This document shows positions 9,901 through 18,239 of a DNA stretch of 64,000 nt, piece by piece. The notes beneath the pieces are model-generated. The model was not told where the DNA came from. It searched no databases and saw nothing but the letters and a program-made list of their open reading frames with translations. Every line of letters starts with the position of its first letter. The first letter of the stretch is position 1. The DNA is from Pseudidiomarina planktonica (lineage in GTDB: Bacteria; Pseudomonadota; Gammaproteobacteria; Enterobacterales; Alteromonadaceae), in NCBI RefSeq assembly GCF_900177775.1, contig NZ_FXWH01000001.1, positions 434,001-498,000 on the forward strand, given 5' to 3'. The position numbers and the translations under genes are program-made.

Positions 9901-10842
9901 GCGACCTTGCGCGAGACTGTTGCTACCACACCGGATATAGACTTAACCGATTTCCCGGCGATTTCGCTTATTTGCGAGCGCTGCCAATACGGCGATCACA
10001 ATCTGGGGCGTATTAGTGCCGAGTTTGCGCCAATTGAAGATGGTATTGCGATTGAAAATGTTCTGGTGAATCGTGGTAGCAATAGGTTGCAACTGGAAGG
10101 TCGTTGGTTGCGTAAGCCTGCTGCTGATGGCGAGTTAGTGGATCAAACTTTCCTGAACGGCAGCCTGAGTAGCGACGATTTCGGTGCTTTACTGAGTGAA
10201 TATGACATCACCACGGTTATTCAGGACAGCTCGGCGTCTATTAATGCGGATTTAAGTTGGCAGGGTAGCCCTTACGAGTGGAATGCCGATAGCCTTGATG
10301 GTCGTTTAGAGTGGACGCTTGGGCAAGGTTACCTACGCGATGTTAATGAGGGCGGTGCACGCTTGTTGTCCATTCTAAGTCTGGAAGGGTTACTGCGAAA
10401 ATTAACCCTAGATTTCCGTGATGTATTTTCCAACGGTATGTTCTACACCCGTTTTGGTGGAACTTTAGCTATTGATGACGGTGTTGCTTCAACCTCGGAC
10501 ACGCGCTTGTTAGGTTCCGCCGGCGATTTAGAGGTGCAGGGCACCACCAACCTGGTCAACGACGAGGTAGATTACCGTTTAGTTTACGTGCCCAAGGTTA
10601 CCTCCAGCCTGCCAGTTATTTTGGCATGGATGATCAATCCGCCGTCCGGTTTAGCGGCCTTGCTAATCGATCGCATGTTGTTTGATGCTCAGGTTATTAG
10701 TAGGTTGGAATATCGCGTCACCGGAACTATTAATGACCCGGTGGTGGATGAAGTATTACGGGATAGCCGCAAGGTCGAACTCCCTAAACCTGAAGCTGAA
10801 CAGGAAAACCCGCAACAGCAACCAGAAGGAGAAAGCCCATGA
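6940..10842 (+). CDS. yhdP: YhdP-family AsmA-like envelope protein
   Basis: YhdP is one of the large AsmA-like proteins proposed to bridge inner and outer membranes and carry phospholipid outward, supporting the outer-membrane barrier. This 1300-residue protein has one N-terminal membrane helix (about residues 12-36, LWLSIAILLVLAAVLLTVL), then a very long beta-rich periplasmic region, and the conserved C-terminal part with FGGTLAIDDGVASTSDTRLLGSAG-type sequence. The Gln/Pro-rich end ([18 protein letters not shown]) is low-complexity. The GTG start overlaps the rng stop by one base, and the neighbourhood rng-yhdP-nitrilase-tldD is conserved in gammaproteobacteria. Confidence 0.95.
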   Translation: MSVTRVASFIIRKLWLSIAILLVLAAVLLTVLRLSLPYLPNVTEPVEQWLASNYQLDVEVTELSADWGSSGPRLVLRGVQVHSDSGSAVDIKIGSMFVALDFWTSLREWRPTAAAFLIADADIRYDSNLVPAGSETDTVTDVLADLFLQQLERFSLRSSQLHLRTGNEPGRTLLIDELSWRNQGSRHQGTGQFRISEFTNNRLDFIVDLQGQDVSELAGQLYVSASEFDVSPWLQQRMSEGEITNAELNFTGWLNFGEGQLQEGTLRFRNNQLAWQNQNESYQLELQQGLVKLEQTAAGWLINSTPMTMLSSYADTQEWELPALQWQYSDGQHQASMSNLPLQHIVPLAGLIGMPDSSDYFTAMQVEGYADVGLTYAVEPGLEWLLKASQIGWQGHQKLPTVRDVTVNAYGTLNSADAEITGQQVQIQSDVLADTSWQVDELALQLQWQQHSQGFALNLANTSKVQIADMKLAPSFHWYQLANQAAQIELQLAANETFEVQTLRDHLPAVLGDNLKRYLNESVRAGQVADLLLIWRGEPGAFPYHETEGVFQAHAWLEALDFKFQPNWPALSNMNALLSVVGDDLSIQSSQGDIAGMQVQSATAVIENMQAGDPVLAIDAEVEGDAVGAAPLFNASPLADSVGTALAAVELQDQINGAFQLIVPLNESAATDAVVTGYVEFVDNRVRVTAVDQAFTKLNGRLRFANEVLAADNLSLQWHGLPLQVNVAGEQPTDQPYAVDIAVTADWQTDTLFDHLPEAPMQEYAYGAVNWRADLVVTLPADGNYTYQWQQRTDLTGLEMTSPAPFSKEFGEPWHWLLNVSGNADQLQLTSRLLAARDENREDILAEGEVTVGTADRRLEHGYINIGQTQDMRVLPNPSQFIVSANLSQADIGHWFSFISQLSGNGEEAGENNLRNSYMPDLIQVNSPALTWAGQRFDDASIQAFPNENGWQIELNANQTAMEIRLPRQLTEERIEVNARFLELADVATLRETVATTPDIDLTDFPAISLICERCQYGDHNLGRISAEFAPIEDGIAIENVLVNRGSNRLQLEGRWLRKPAADGELVDQTFLNGSLSSDDFGALLSEYDITTVIQDSSASINADLSWQGSPYEWNADSLDGRLEWTLGQGYLRDVNEGGARLLSILSLEGLLRKLTLDFRDVFSNGMFYTRFGGTLAIDDGVASTSDTRLLGSAGDLEVQGTTNLVNDEVDYRLVYVPKVTSSLPVILAWMINPPSGLAALLIDRMLFDAQVISRLEYRVTGTINDPVVDEVLRDSRKVELPKPEAEQENPQQQPEGESP

Positions 10843-11699
10843 GTCAATCAGGCAAAGCGAAACCGGTTCAATTAACCGCGCTGCAAATGACCAGCGGTCC
10901 GGATCCACAAAAAAATATGCAACAGGTTGCAGAGTTATTGCAAAACATCCCGCCACAGCGGCCGCAATTAGTAGTGTTACCTGAAGCCTTCAGTTGTTTT
11001 GGTGCCGGCGATAAGCAGCAACTTCTGAGCGCTGAACGCTTTGGTGACGGGCCTTTGCAAAACCAGCTTGCAGCCTTGGCTAAGCAACATGGAATCTGGT
11101 TAGTCGCGGGTACTATTCCGGTAGTAGACACCGACAATGCCGAGCGCTTCAGCGCTGCTTGTCTAGTGTTTAACAGCGCTGGCGAACTGGCTGGTCGTTA
11201 CGATAAAATTCATTTATTTGATGTGGAAGTAGCCGATAGCACTGGTACCTATCATGAGTCCCGCTACACCAAACCGGGCAGCAAAGTGGTGACCATCAAT
11301 ACCGAGTTTGGTCGGTTAGGGCTGGCGGTGTGTTATGATGTGCGCTTTCCAGAACTGTTTCGCGTATTACGGGAGCAAGGCTGCGATATCATGGTATTGC
11401 CGTCGGCCTTTACTAAGGTTACTGGCGCCGCCCATTGGCATCAGCTGGTACGCTCTCGCGCTATTGAACAGCAGTGTTTTATGGTGGCGCCGGGGCAAGT
11501 TGGTGAGCACGCCAATGGCCGGGAAACCTTCGGACATTCACTCATAGTGGATGGCTGGGGCCGCATTTTAGCTGAGCAGGAAAGTGGCACAGGTGTACTT
11601 TCAGCAGCAGCCGATATCAGCCAGTTAACTGATATTCGCAAGCGGATACCAGTAGCAACACACAACCAATTTAAGGTGAAGTATGAGCGCTCAACATGA
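10839..11699 (+). CDS. Carbon-nitrogen hydrolase (nitrilase superfamily, Nit-like amidase)
   Basis: The protein has 286 residues and the complete catalytic triad: E49 (VLPEAFS), K123 (RYDKIHLFD) and C165 ([12 protein letters not shown]). These surrounding sequences place it in the Nit branch, whose best-studied members (Nit1, YafV-like) hydrolyse deaminated glutathione or omega-amides as metabolite repair. The exact substrate cannot be read from sequence. The ATG overlaps the yhdP stop by 4 bases and the gene overlaps tldD by 17 bases, so the three are probably co-transcribed. Confidence 0.9.
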   Translation: MSQSGKAKPVQLTALQMTSGPDPQKNMQQVAELLQNIPPQRPQLVVLPEAFSCFGAGDKQQLLSAERFGDGPLQNQLAALAKQHGIWLVAGTIPVVDTDNAERFSAACLVFNSAGELAGRYDKIHLFDVEVADSTGTYHESRYTKPGSKVVTINTEFGRLGLAVCYDVRFPELFRVLREQGCDIMVLPSAFTKVTGAAHWHQLVRSRAIEQQCFMVAPGQVGEHANGRETFGHSLIVDGWGRILAEQESGTGVLSAAADISQLTDIRKRIPVATHNQFKVKYERST

Positions 11700-13140
11700 G
11701 CAGGTAGTAGCACGACTAATCCAATCTAATCAACTGGACGAGAGTATTCTGCAGCAAAGCTTGCAGCAAATGTACTGTCAGCCAATTGACTATGCCGATG
11801 TGTATCTGCAATCCAGTGCCAATGAGTCCTGGGTGCTGGAAGACGGTATTGTGAAAGACGGTAGCTTTCATATTGAGTCCGGGTTGGGTGTGCGTGCTTT
11901 GCACGGCGACAAAACTGGGTTTGCCTATGCTGATGAGATTAGCGCTAAGGCATTAACTCAGGCTGCAGATGCTGCGCGAGGAATTGCCAAAGCCGGTGCG
12001 CAACAGACTTTCGCCGTTAAGCCCACTGCTACTATTCACGAGCGCTATAGCTTTAGTAATCCCATTCAAACAATGGCCGACGCTGAGAAAATCAAGCTGT
12101 TGCAGGAAATGGACGCTTTTGCGCGCCAACAAGATCCGCGCGTGGTTGAGGTAATAGCCAGCATCAGCGGCAGTTACGATGAAATTGCAGTAATGGCCAC
12201 CGATGGGACTTTTGCTACCGACATTCGTCCCCTGGTGCGACTGAATTGTACCGTACTGGCTGAACAAGACGGCCGTCGCGAACGCGGCAGTGCTGGCGGT
12301 GGCGGTCGGGTACAGTACAGCTACTTCCTTGAACCGGGCGATAAGGGCGGCGACTATCGTTGGCAGGAGTACGCTCGCGAAGCGGTTCGTCAGGCACTGG
12401 TGAACTTAGTTGCCAAACCGGCTCCGGCTGGCACTATGCCGGTGGTACTTGGTGCTGGTTGGCCGGGCGTGTTGCTGCATGAAGCCGTTGGCCATGGGTT
12501 AGAAGGTGACTTTAATCGCAAAGGCTCGTCAGCTTACGCCAATCGTATGGGCGAAAAAGTAGCATCCGAGCTTTGTACCATTGTTGATGATGGCACCTTA
12601 GCCAATCGACGCGGGTCTTTGTCGATTGACGATGAAGGCACACCAGGGGCTTATAACGTACTGATTGAAAAAGGTCGTTTGCGCGGATACATGCAGGACA
12701 AAATGAATGCCCGCTTAATGGGGGTTGCTGCAACCGGTAACGGGCGTCGTGAATCATACGCGCACTTACCAATGCCGCGCATGACGAACACCTATATGTT
12801 AGGTGGTGAATCAACGCCGGAAGATATTATTAGTAGTGTCAAAAAGGGTATTTATGCGCCGCAGTTTGCCGGCGGTCAGGTTGATATTACCTCTGGTAAA
12901 TTCGTGTTCTCGGCGTCTGAAGCCTACTTGATTGAAAACGGCCGTATTACCACACCGCTGAAGGGCGCAACCTTAATAGGCAATGGTCCTGAAGCTATGG
13001 GTCAGGTATCTATGGTGGGTAATGACCTAGCGCTGGATACTGGCATTGGTGTTTGCGGAAAAGACGGTCAGAGTCTGCCGGTAGGGGTTGGTCAGCCAAC
13101 TCTAAAACTGGACGCGCTTACCGTTGGTGGCACTGAATAG
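11683..13140 (+). CDS. tldD: Metalloprotease TldD
   Basis: TldD is the zinc-bearing subunit of the TldD/TldE (PmbA) protease, which degrades unfolded peptides and in some bacteria matures microcin B17 and removes CcdA. The protein has 485 residues. The zinc motif HEAVGH begins at H266 ([14 protein letters not shown]). The conserved C-terminal domain includes [25 protein letters not shown]. Its partner pmbA is encoded 800 bases downstream with yjgA in between on the other strand. The gene ends just before a strong bidirectional hairpin. Confidence 0.97.
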   Translation: MSAQHEQVVARLIQSNQLDESILQQSLQQMYCQPIDYADVYLQSSANESWVLEDGIVKDGSFHIESGLGVRALHGDKTGFAYADEISAKALTQAADAARGIAKAGAQQTFAVKPTATIHERYSFSNPIQTMADAEKIKLLQEMDAFARQQDPRVVEVIASISGSYDEIAVMATDGTFATDIRPLVRLNCTVLAEQDGRRERGSAGGGGRVQYSYFLEPGDKGGDYRWQEYAREAVRQALVNLVAKPAPAGTMPVVLGAGWPGVLLHEAVGHGLEGDFNRKGSSAYANRMGEKVASELCTIVDDGTLANRRGSLSIDDEGTPGAYNVLIEKGRLRGYMQDKMNARLMGVAATGNGRRESYAHLPMPRMTNTYMLGGESTPEDIISSVKKGIYAPQFAGGQVDITSGKFVFSASEAYLIENGRITTPLKGATLIGNGPEAMGQVSMVGNDLALDTGIGVCGKDGQSLPVGVGQPTLKLDALTVGGTE

Positions 13141-13150
13141 AGAGTTGCAT

Positions 13151-13178
13151 AACAAGTAGCGCCGTCGCGCTACTTGTT
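13151..13178. terminator. Bidirectional hairpin between tldD and yjgA
   Basis: AACAAGTAGCGC (13151-13162) and GCGCTACTTGTT (13167-13178) make a perfect 12-bp stem with a 4-base loop, placed between two convergent genes. There is no downstream T-run on the plus strand, but the position and stability fit a shared transcription end. Confidence 0.65.
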
Positions 13179-13188
13179 ACAAACAAAG

Positions 13189-13713
13189 CTATGAACAAAT
13201 CTCGCGCAAATACTTAAACAATTCGCGTGCAGCAGCTGGTGGCTTATTCTCAGCTTGCTGTTTTTGTGCCTGGCGATACAGCTGACGCAAACGTTGCCGA
13301 TCGGCGCTCGGGTATTCCTCTACCAAAGTTTGAATGGCTTCGTCACCACCGGCCAGAATGTCGTCGCGACGTTTTTCCAATTGATGAAAAAATGCGTTCT
13401 GCACGTCACTTTGATGGTCCATGTCGTGTAATGCTTGCTCTAGTTCTTCGGTATCCAGGCCCCGCATAAGTTTGCCAATGTACTGAAGTTGGCGGCGGTA
13501 GCCTTCACGGGTATTACGAATACGCTGGGCCAGATACACGGCATCAAGCAGTGGCTCGGGTATCGGCAGTTGCTCTAACTGACCATGTTGCATGGCAACC
13601 AGGCGTTCGCCCAGCGCTTGCAGTTGCGACATTTCGCGTTTGAGTTGCGATTTACTCGGGGGCAGTTCGGTGGCATCGAACTCATCAAATTCTTCGGGCT
13701 TATTGGCCGCCAT
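13189..13713 (-). CDS. yjgA: Ribosome-associated protein DarP (YjgA, DUF615)
   Basis: This DUF615 protein associates with the late 50S ribosomal subunit and aids its assembly in E. coli (YjgA/DarP). The reading frame opens at a GTG at 13722, but the ATG at 13713 has AAGGTG six bases upstream and gives 174 residues, a normal size. Family landmarks are LPPSKSQLKREMSQLQALGERLV near the N-terminus and RRQLQYIGKLMRGLD in the middle. It is mostly charged helix with no membrane segment. It converges on tldD and diverges from pmbA. Confidence 0.92.
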   Translation of the reverse strand: MAANKPEEFDEFDATELPPSKSQLKREMSQLQALGERLVAMQHGQLEQLPIPEPLLDAVYLAQRIRNTREGYRRQLQYIGKLMRGLDTEELEQALHDMDHQSDVQNAFFHQLEKRRDDILAGGDEAIQTLVEEYPSADRQRLRQLYRQAQKQQAENKPPAAARELFKYLREICS

Positions 13714-13816
13714 AGACGTCACCTTGCAGGATGTCGGTAAAAGCTATTGAAACGCTGCTCCTGCGCAGCTGATATCAAGCTCGTGCTAGTCGTCATTTTA
13801 ACAGGAATTCGGCATT

Positions 13817-13846
13817 CTGACAGAAATTATGCATGGTCATTATGAT
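13817..13846 (+). promoter_or_regulatory. Candidate sigma-70 promoter of pmbA
   Basis: CTGACA (13817-13822) and TATGAT (13841-13846) are separated by 18 bases and lie 87 bases before the pmbA start in the 219-base divergent gap. Found by eye; spacing and match are reasonable. Confidence 0.4.
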
Positions 13847-13932
13847 ATGCTAAGTACATTCAATGGCTCGCTGCATAACCAAGTGCTAGCTGAACAGCCG
13901 GACGATCACCAGATAAGTGTGGAGAAGTTGTT

Positions 13933-15279
13933 GTGACCCCATCGTTAAACGAACTTTCGATTGAACTTGAAGGCGTAAAAGAAACTGTTGCTGATGCCTT
14001 GGAGCAAGCCAAAAAAGCCGGGGCCAGCTCGGCTGAATGCGCGATTAGCCGCAGCCGCGGTATTTCGGTAGGTACGCGCATGGGCGAGGTAGAAACGGTT
14101 GAGTTCAATCAAGATGGTGCGTTAGGTATTACGGTGTACCGGGGGCATCACAAAGGTTCAGCATCCACCACCGACTTAAGTGCGGCAGCTATTCGCGAAG
14201 CAGTAACCAAAGCCAATGAAATAGCTAATTTTACGTCGGAAGACCCCTGCGCTGGTTTAGCCCCGGCTGAGTTTATGGCGCACGACTATCCGGATTTAGA
14301 TTTGTGCCATCCGGCAGACCAGAGCGCCGAATTTGCGCTGCAGCAGGCGCTTGATTGTGAGCGTCATGGCCTGGCGGCGGACAAGCGAATTGTGAATTCC
14401 GATGGCGCGGCATATAGCAGTCATTGCGGTTATCGGGTGTACGGCAATACCCACGGTTTTGTCGGTGGCTATTTGCAGTCTCGCCACAGCTTAAGTTGCG
14501 CTTTGATAGGCAAAGAGGGCGAGCGTATGCAGCGCGATTATAGCTACTCAGTAGCACGCAAGCAGCATGAGCTGGCAACCCCTCAGGAAGTTGCTAACGA
14601 AGCTGTAGAGGAAACTCTGGGGCGCCTTGGCGCACGTAAAATCAATACGGCACAAGTGCCAGTAATCTTTCGTGCCGATGTGGCCAACTCGCTGTTCGGC
14701 CACTTGGTGGCTGCCATTAGCGGCGGTAACTTGTATCGCAAGTCTAGTTTTTTATTGAATCAGAAAGGCCAGCAAATATTCCCGGACTGGTTGAAAATTG
14801 ATGAACAACCGCACCTTGTTGGCGGCCTGGCAAGTAGCCCCTTTGATACCGAAGGTGTGCGAACGCAAACGCAGTCTATTGTTGATAAGGGCGTACTGGA
14901 AACTTATCTGATGTCCAGTTATACCGCCCGCAAGTTAAACGCCACTCCTACCGGCCATGCTGGCGGTATCCACAACTGGCGGGTTAGCAATCAGAACCAG
15001 AGCTTGCAGGAACTATGTCAAACCATGGGTACCGGGCTGCTGGTAACCGAGTTAATGGGCCAGGGTGTTAATATTGTCAATGGTGACTATTCTCGCGGGG
15101 CCGCTGGTTATTGGGTAGAAAATGGCGTAATTGCCTACCCGGTTGAGGAGATTACCATCGCCGGTAATTTGCGCGATATGTTTAAAAATATTGTTGCCAT
15201 TGGCAATGACGTTGATCACCGCCATGGTGTATTAACAGGTTCCATGTTGATTGAACAAATGCGGGTGGCTGGTCACTAA
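13933..15279 (+). CDS. pmbA: Metalloprotease TldE/PmbA
   Basis: PmbA (TldE) is the non-metal subunit of the TldD/TldE peptidase. The protein has 448 residues and lacks the HEAxGH motif, as expected. It shows the family features ARKINTAQVPVIFRADVANSLFG, SAISGGNLYRKSSFLL-type sequence, and the C-terminal GVIAYPVEEITIAGNLRDMFKNI. The start is a GTG with GGAG eight bases upstream (13921-13924). It lies downstream of its own candidate promoter, so it is likely expressed separately from tldD. Confidence 0.96.
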   Translation: MTPSLNELSIELEGVKETVADALEQAKKAGASSAECAISRSRGISVGTRMGEVETVEFNQDGALGITVYRGHHKGSASTTDLSAAAIREAVTKANEIANFTSEDPCAGLAPAEFMAHDYPDLDLCHPADQSAEFALQQALDCERHGLAADKRIVNSDGAAYSSHCGYRVYGNTHGFVGGYLQSRHSLSCALIGKEGERMQRDYSYSVARKQHELATPQEVANEAVEETLGRLGARKINTAQVPVIFRADVANSLFGHLVAAISGGNLYRKSSFLLNQKGQQIFPDWLKIDEQPHLVGGLASSPFDTEGVRTQTQSIVDKGVLETYLMSSYTARKLNATPTGHAGGIHNWRVSNQNQSLQELCQTMGTGLLVTELMGQGVNIVNGDYSRGAAGYWVENGVIAYPVEEITIAGNLRDMFKNIVAIGNDVDHRHGVLTGSMLIEQMRVAGH

Positions 15280-15326
15280 CCAATCTACGCACAAGAACAC
15301 ACCGTTTTATGATCTAAAACAATATA

Positions 15327-15350
15327 AGCGTAGCGGTAACTTGCTACGCT
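15327..15350. repeat. 8-bp inverted repeat between pmbA and the broken chemoreceptor
   Basis: AGCGTAGC (15327-15334) and GCTACGCT (15343-15350) are perfectly complementary across an 8-base loop. No T-run follows. It may be the end of the pmbA transcript or a protein site in front of the former chemoreceptor gene. Confidence 0.4.
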
Positions 15351-15388
15351 CTCGCGTTTGCAGCATTGGTTTAGGTTTGGTTGTCCGC

Positions 15389-15671
15389 ATGCGTCGTAAT
15401 TCTCAGGTTATTGATCAAGAAGTAAAAGTTTCCGCCCAGCAACAGCTAGTGTCGACTACCGACAAGCGTGGCGTTATTACCTACGTGAACGAAGACTTTG
15501 TGGCTATTAGCGGCTTCAGTGAAGCTGAGTTGCTCGGCAAAAACCACAACATTGTTCGCCATCCCGATATTCCTAAAGCGGGCGCAGCGTATGAGTTCGG
15601 AAATGTCTTCGGTTGAAGAACAAGTGGCAGGCTTCACCGGCCTGACCGCTACTTTCAAGGTGAAAGACTAA
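15389..15671 (+). pseudogene. Aer-like PAS chemoreceptor gene with its middle deleted
   Basis: From ATG 15389 the frame encodes the opening of a PAS-type (Aer-like) methyl-accepting chemotaxis protein: QQQLVSTTDKRGVITYVNED, then FVAISGFSEAELLGKNHNIV and RHPDIPKA. After PKA the similarity stops, and the frame closes at 15616. In the next frame, from about 15582, a typical chemoreceptor tail appears (AQRMSSEMSSVEEQVAGFTG, ending LTATFKVKD at TAA 15669-15671). I infer that roughly 1.2-1.4 kb (rest of PAS, membrane and signalling domains) has been lost, with the ends joined out of frame near 15575-15590. A short product of at most 76 residues could be made but cannot signal. An assembly collapse at repetitive chemoreceptor sequence is the main alternative. 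Confidence 0.75.
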
Positions 15672-15684
15672 CGCGGTCGAGCCG

Positions 15685-17046
15685 TTAAGATAACATCAGG
15701 GTTGCCGTACCAAGGAAGGCAAATATACCCACCACGTCAGTAACCGTGGTAAGGATAACGCCGCCAGCCAGTGCCGGATCAATGTCAAAGCGCTTCAGAA
15801 TCAGCGGCACTGTGACACCGGCCAGACCCGCTGCCAGCAGGTTCGCCATCATGGCGAAGGCAATGATAAAGCCAATCATCAAATCCTGCTTCCACAGCGC
15901 TACTACGGCAGCTATTAACACTGCCCAAATAACCCCGTTTAACGCACCTATCGCCAGCTCTTTACCAATTAGCCAGCGGGTGTTGCTGGAGGTAATATGC
16001 CCCAGCGCCATGGCTCGAATCACCAGCGTTAAGGTTTGGCTGCCGGCAATACCACCCATGCTCGGAACTATGGTGTTCAATATTGCCAGAATGGCCATTT
16101 GCGCCAGAATATCTTCAAACAGCGAGCTAACGAAAGCAGCCAGCAACGCCGTAACCAGGTTTACCGCCAACCAAACTGTGCGGCGGCGAGTACTCTTTAG
16201 TACTGGTGCGAAGGTATCTTCATCGTCTTCCAAACCCGCCATGCTTAACATGGAGTGCTGCGCGTCTTCGCGAATAATATCAACCACGTCATCAATGGTG
16301 ATACGACCAAGCAAGCGGTTGTCGGCATCAACTACCGGTGCCGATACCCAGTCCTGGCGTTCGAAGAGCTTAGCGACTTCGGTTTCGTCCATGTCTACCG
16401 GAATGCCCTGTACGTCCGGGGTCATTACGTCTTTTACTAAACCGGCAGGGTCAACCGTAAGCAGCCTTGATAGAGCTATTTCACCAATAAATTTATCTTC
16501 GCGGTTCACCACGTATAACTTATCGGTAGCTTCAGGTAACTCGCCTTTGAGGCGTAAATAGCGCAGTACCACATCAATGCTAACGTCGGGGCGCAGGGTA
16601 ATGGTATCGGTGTTCATGATACCGCCGGCGGATTCTTCTTCGTAGGACAGAGCCATTTCGGCACGTTGCCGATCTTGCTCGTCCATTGATTTTAGTACTT
16701 CTTGATAGACCGGATCGGGCAAGCCACGCAGAACGTAGGCCAAATCATCGGTATCCATGCCTTCGGTCGCGGCTGCCAGTTTTTCCGGCGCCATTTGACG
16801 AATAATGGATTTTTGAACTTCTTCGTTTAGCTCTTCAAGAATATCACCGTGCTCGTCGGCATCAACGAGCTGCCAAATAATGGCACGAGCCTTCGGTGGG
16901 GATGACTCCAGCAGCAGCGCAACGTCCCAGGCGGGTAGGTTGTGAAGTTGTCGACGGGCTTGCACGAACATGCCACGCGCAAGAGCGTCATTGACCTCTT
17001 GCAGGCGTTGTTCAGCAATTTCTTTTTCGGCGACGTCTGCTTGCAT
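15685..17046 (-). CDS. mgtE: Magnesium transporter MgtE
   Basis: MgtE is a dimeric Mg2+ channel gated by cytoplasmic Mg2+. The 453-residue protein shows the standard order: N-terminal superhelical domain (about 25-130, with LEELNEEVQKSIIRQMAPEK), two CBS domains (about 135-255), a connecting helix, and five membrane helices from about residue 285 to the end. The pore segment SMGGIAGSQTLTLVIRAMALG near 330 is the conserved Mg2+ selectivity region. It is the last gene of the minus-strand rpoN cluster, 63 bases after ptsO. The ATG has AGGAG seven bases upstream, but that site sits in a hairpin (17051-17075). Confidence 0.97.
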   Translation of the reverse strand: MQADVAEKEIAEQRLQEVNDALARGMFVQARRQLHNLPAWDVALLLESSPPKARAIIWQLVDADEHGDILEELNEEVQKSIIRQMAPEKLAAATEGMDTDDLAYVLRGLPDPVYQEVLKSMDEQDRQRAEMALSYEEESAGGIMNTDTITLRPDVSIDVVLRYLRLKGELPEATDKLYVVNREDKFIGEIALSRLLTVDPAGLVKDVMTPDVQGIPVDMDETEVAKLFERQDWVSAPVVDADNRLLGRITIDDVVDIIREDAQHSMLSMAGLEDDEDTFAPVLKSTRRRTVWLAVNLVTALLAAFVSSLFEDILAQMAILAILNTIVPSMGGIAGSQTLTLVIRAMALGHITSSNTRWLIGKELAIGALNGVIWAVLIAAVVALWKQDLMIGFIIAFAMMANLLAAGLAGVTVPLILKRFDIDPALAGGVILTTVTDVVGIFAFLGTATLMLS

Positions 17047-17050
17047 GGAA

Positions 17051-17075
17051 AAACTCCTATAGAGATGAGGAGTTT
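17051..17075 (-). promoter_or_regulatory. Hairpin that would sequester the mgtE ribosome binding site
   Basis: On the minus strand AAACTCC (17075-17069) pairs perfectly with GGAGTTT (17057-17051) across an 11-base loop. The second arm contains the AGGAG Shine-Dalgarno of mgtE. Immediately upstream on the transcript a second hairpin, CGTAAC-GAAAAA-GTTACG (17095-17078), can form. This suggests translational control, or a folding switch; it is too short for the known M-box Mg2+ riboswitch. Confidence 0.45.
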
Positions 17076-17109
17076 ACCGTAACTTTTTCGTTACGTCAGT
17101 AGCTGATAA

Positions 17110-17391
17110 TCATTGATCTTCATCAAAGCGGGCTTCAATTAAATCTGACACCGCTTGTAAGGCTTCTTCAGCTTGTGAGCCTTCGGCGGTTACCTGAATC
17201 TCTTTGCCCTGACCGCTGGCTAACAGCAGCAGACACATAACGCTGGACGCATCTACTTCCTGAGTACCCTGTTTAATGCGTATTTTGGCATCAAACTGGT
17301 GCGTGAGTTGCGCCAACTTGGTGGCAGCACGAGCATGCAAACCAAGCTTGTTACGAATAATCAGATTTTTTTGAACCACTTGTTGAGTCAC
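17110..17391 (-). CDS. ptsO: Nitrogen-PTS phosphocarrier protein NPr (HPr family)
   Basis: NPr carries phosphate from PtsP to PtsN in the nitrogen-related phosphotransferase system, a regulatory rather than sugar-transport chain. The 93-residue protein has the HPr active-site motif GLHARAATKL with the phosphoryl histidine at H19, and the second site region EVDASSVMCLLLLASGQG. The start is GTG overlapping the rapZ stop. Its position at the end of rpoN-hpf-ptsN-rapZ distinguishes it from sugar HPr. There are no membrane segments. Confidence 0.96.
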   Translation of the reverse strand: MTQQVVQKNLIIRNKLGLHARAATKLAQLTHQFDAKIRIKQGTQEVDASSVMCLLLLASGQGKEIQVTAEGSQAEEALQAVSDLIEARFDEDQ

Positions 17392-18239
17392 TATTGTGCA
17401 TCCAGTTCGCGATGGCGAATTTGTACCTTAAAGGTTTGGTCGGAAAAACGACTAGCTAACTGTTCAGCAATATAAACGGAACGGTGTTGGCCACCAGTGC
17501 AGCCAATAGCAATAGTTAAATAGCTGCGGTTGCTGCGTTGAAAGTGCGGTAGCCAGGTTGCCAGAAAGGTCTCAACCTGAAAAATAAATTTAGTGACCAG
17601 TGGTTGCTGACTAAAAAAGTGCTGAACCGGCTGATCGCGGCCATTCAATGGTTTGAGCTCTGGTTCCCAATGTGGATTTGGCAGAATTCTGGCATCGAAT
17701 ACGTAATCAGCATCAGGCGGTACGCCGTGCTTAAAACCAAACGATTGAAATACCACAATCAAGCGGGCGGCAGCTTTGCCCAGTACCCGCTCGGTTACTT
17801 GTTCACTTAACTGGTGCACACTCAATTTACTGCTATCGATGCGCCAGGTGGCACGTTCGGCAATCGGCTCCAGTAGCTTGTATTCAAGCTTTAAGGCTTC
17901 CGGCAGCGGCAACTCGCGCTGAGAAAGGGGATGCAAACGTCTGGTTTCACCAAAGCGTTTCAGCAGCACGCCTTCGTCGGAATCAATAAAGAGTATTTCG
18001 GGTTTTACTTTTTTTGGCAGAAAGTCGAGTGCATCAAGCAACTCGTCAGAACGACCGGGAATATTGCGTACATCAATGCTTATGGCAATACGGTCAAATT
18101 GTTCAATTACTGCGTGAACCAAAGTTGGTAGCAGCGTAATAGGTAAGTTATCAACACAATAAAAACCTAAGTCTTCCAGCACTCGTAGCGCAATAGTTTT
18201 GCCGGAGCCGGAGCGACCGCTAACAACTATTAATTGCAT
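17391..18239 (-). CDS. rapZ: RNase adapter protein RapZ
   Basis: RapZ binds the small RNA GlmZ and presents it to RNase E, tuning glucosamine-6-phosphate synthase and so amino-sugar supply for the envelope. The 282-residue protein has an N-terminal P-loop GRSGSGKT (residues 8-15) and the C-terminal region with AIGCTGGQHRSVYIAEQLA, both diagnostic of the YvcJ/RapZ family. It overlaps ptsN by 10 bases and ptsO by one. Whether this organism has GlmY/GlmZ cannot be judged from this window. Confidence 0.97.
   Translation of the reverse strand: MQLIVVSGRSGSGKTIALRVLEDLGFYCVDNLPITLLPTLVHAVIEQFDRIAISIDVRNIPGRSDELLDALDFLPKKVKPEILFIDSDEGVLLKRFGETRRLHPLSQRELPLPEALKLEYKLLEPIAERATWRIDSSKLSVHQLSEQVTERVLGKAAARLIVVFQSFGFKHGVPPDADYVFDARILPNPHWEPELKPLNGRDQPVQHFFSQQPLVTKFIFQVETFLATWLPHFQRSNRSYLTIAIGCTGGQHRSVYIAEQLASRFSDQTFKVQIRHRELDAQ

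Noticed and set aside
10839-13140. Nitrilase plus tldD as a peptide natural-product maturation system (TldD matures microcin B17)
   Set aside because: No small precursor peptide or cyclodehydratase is present, and both genes are in their ordinary housekeeping order with yhdP and pmbA.
15746-16561. A 271-codon open frame on the plus strand opposite mgtE
   Set aside because: It is antisense to an intact, conserved mgtE; the translation is Ser/Thr/Arg-rich low-complexity typical of a complementary frame, with no ribosome site or domain.
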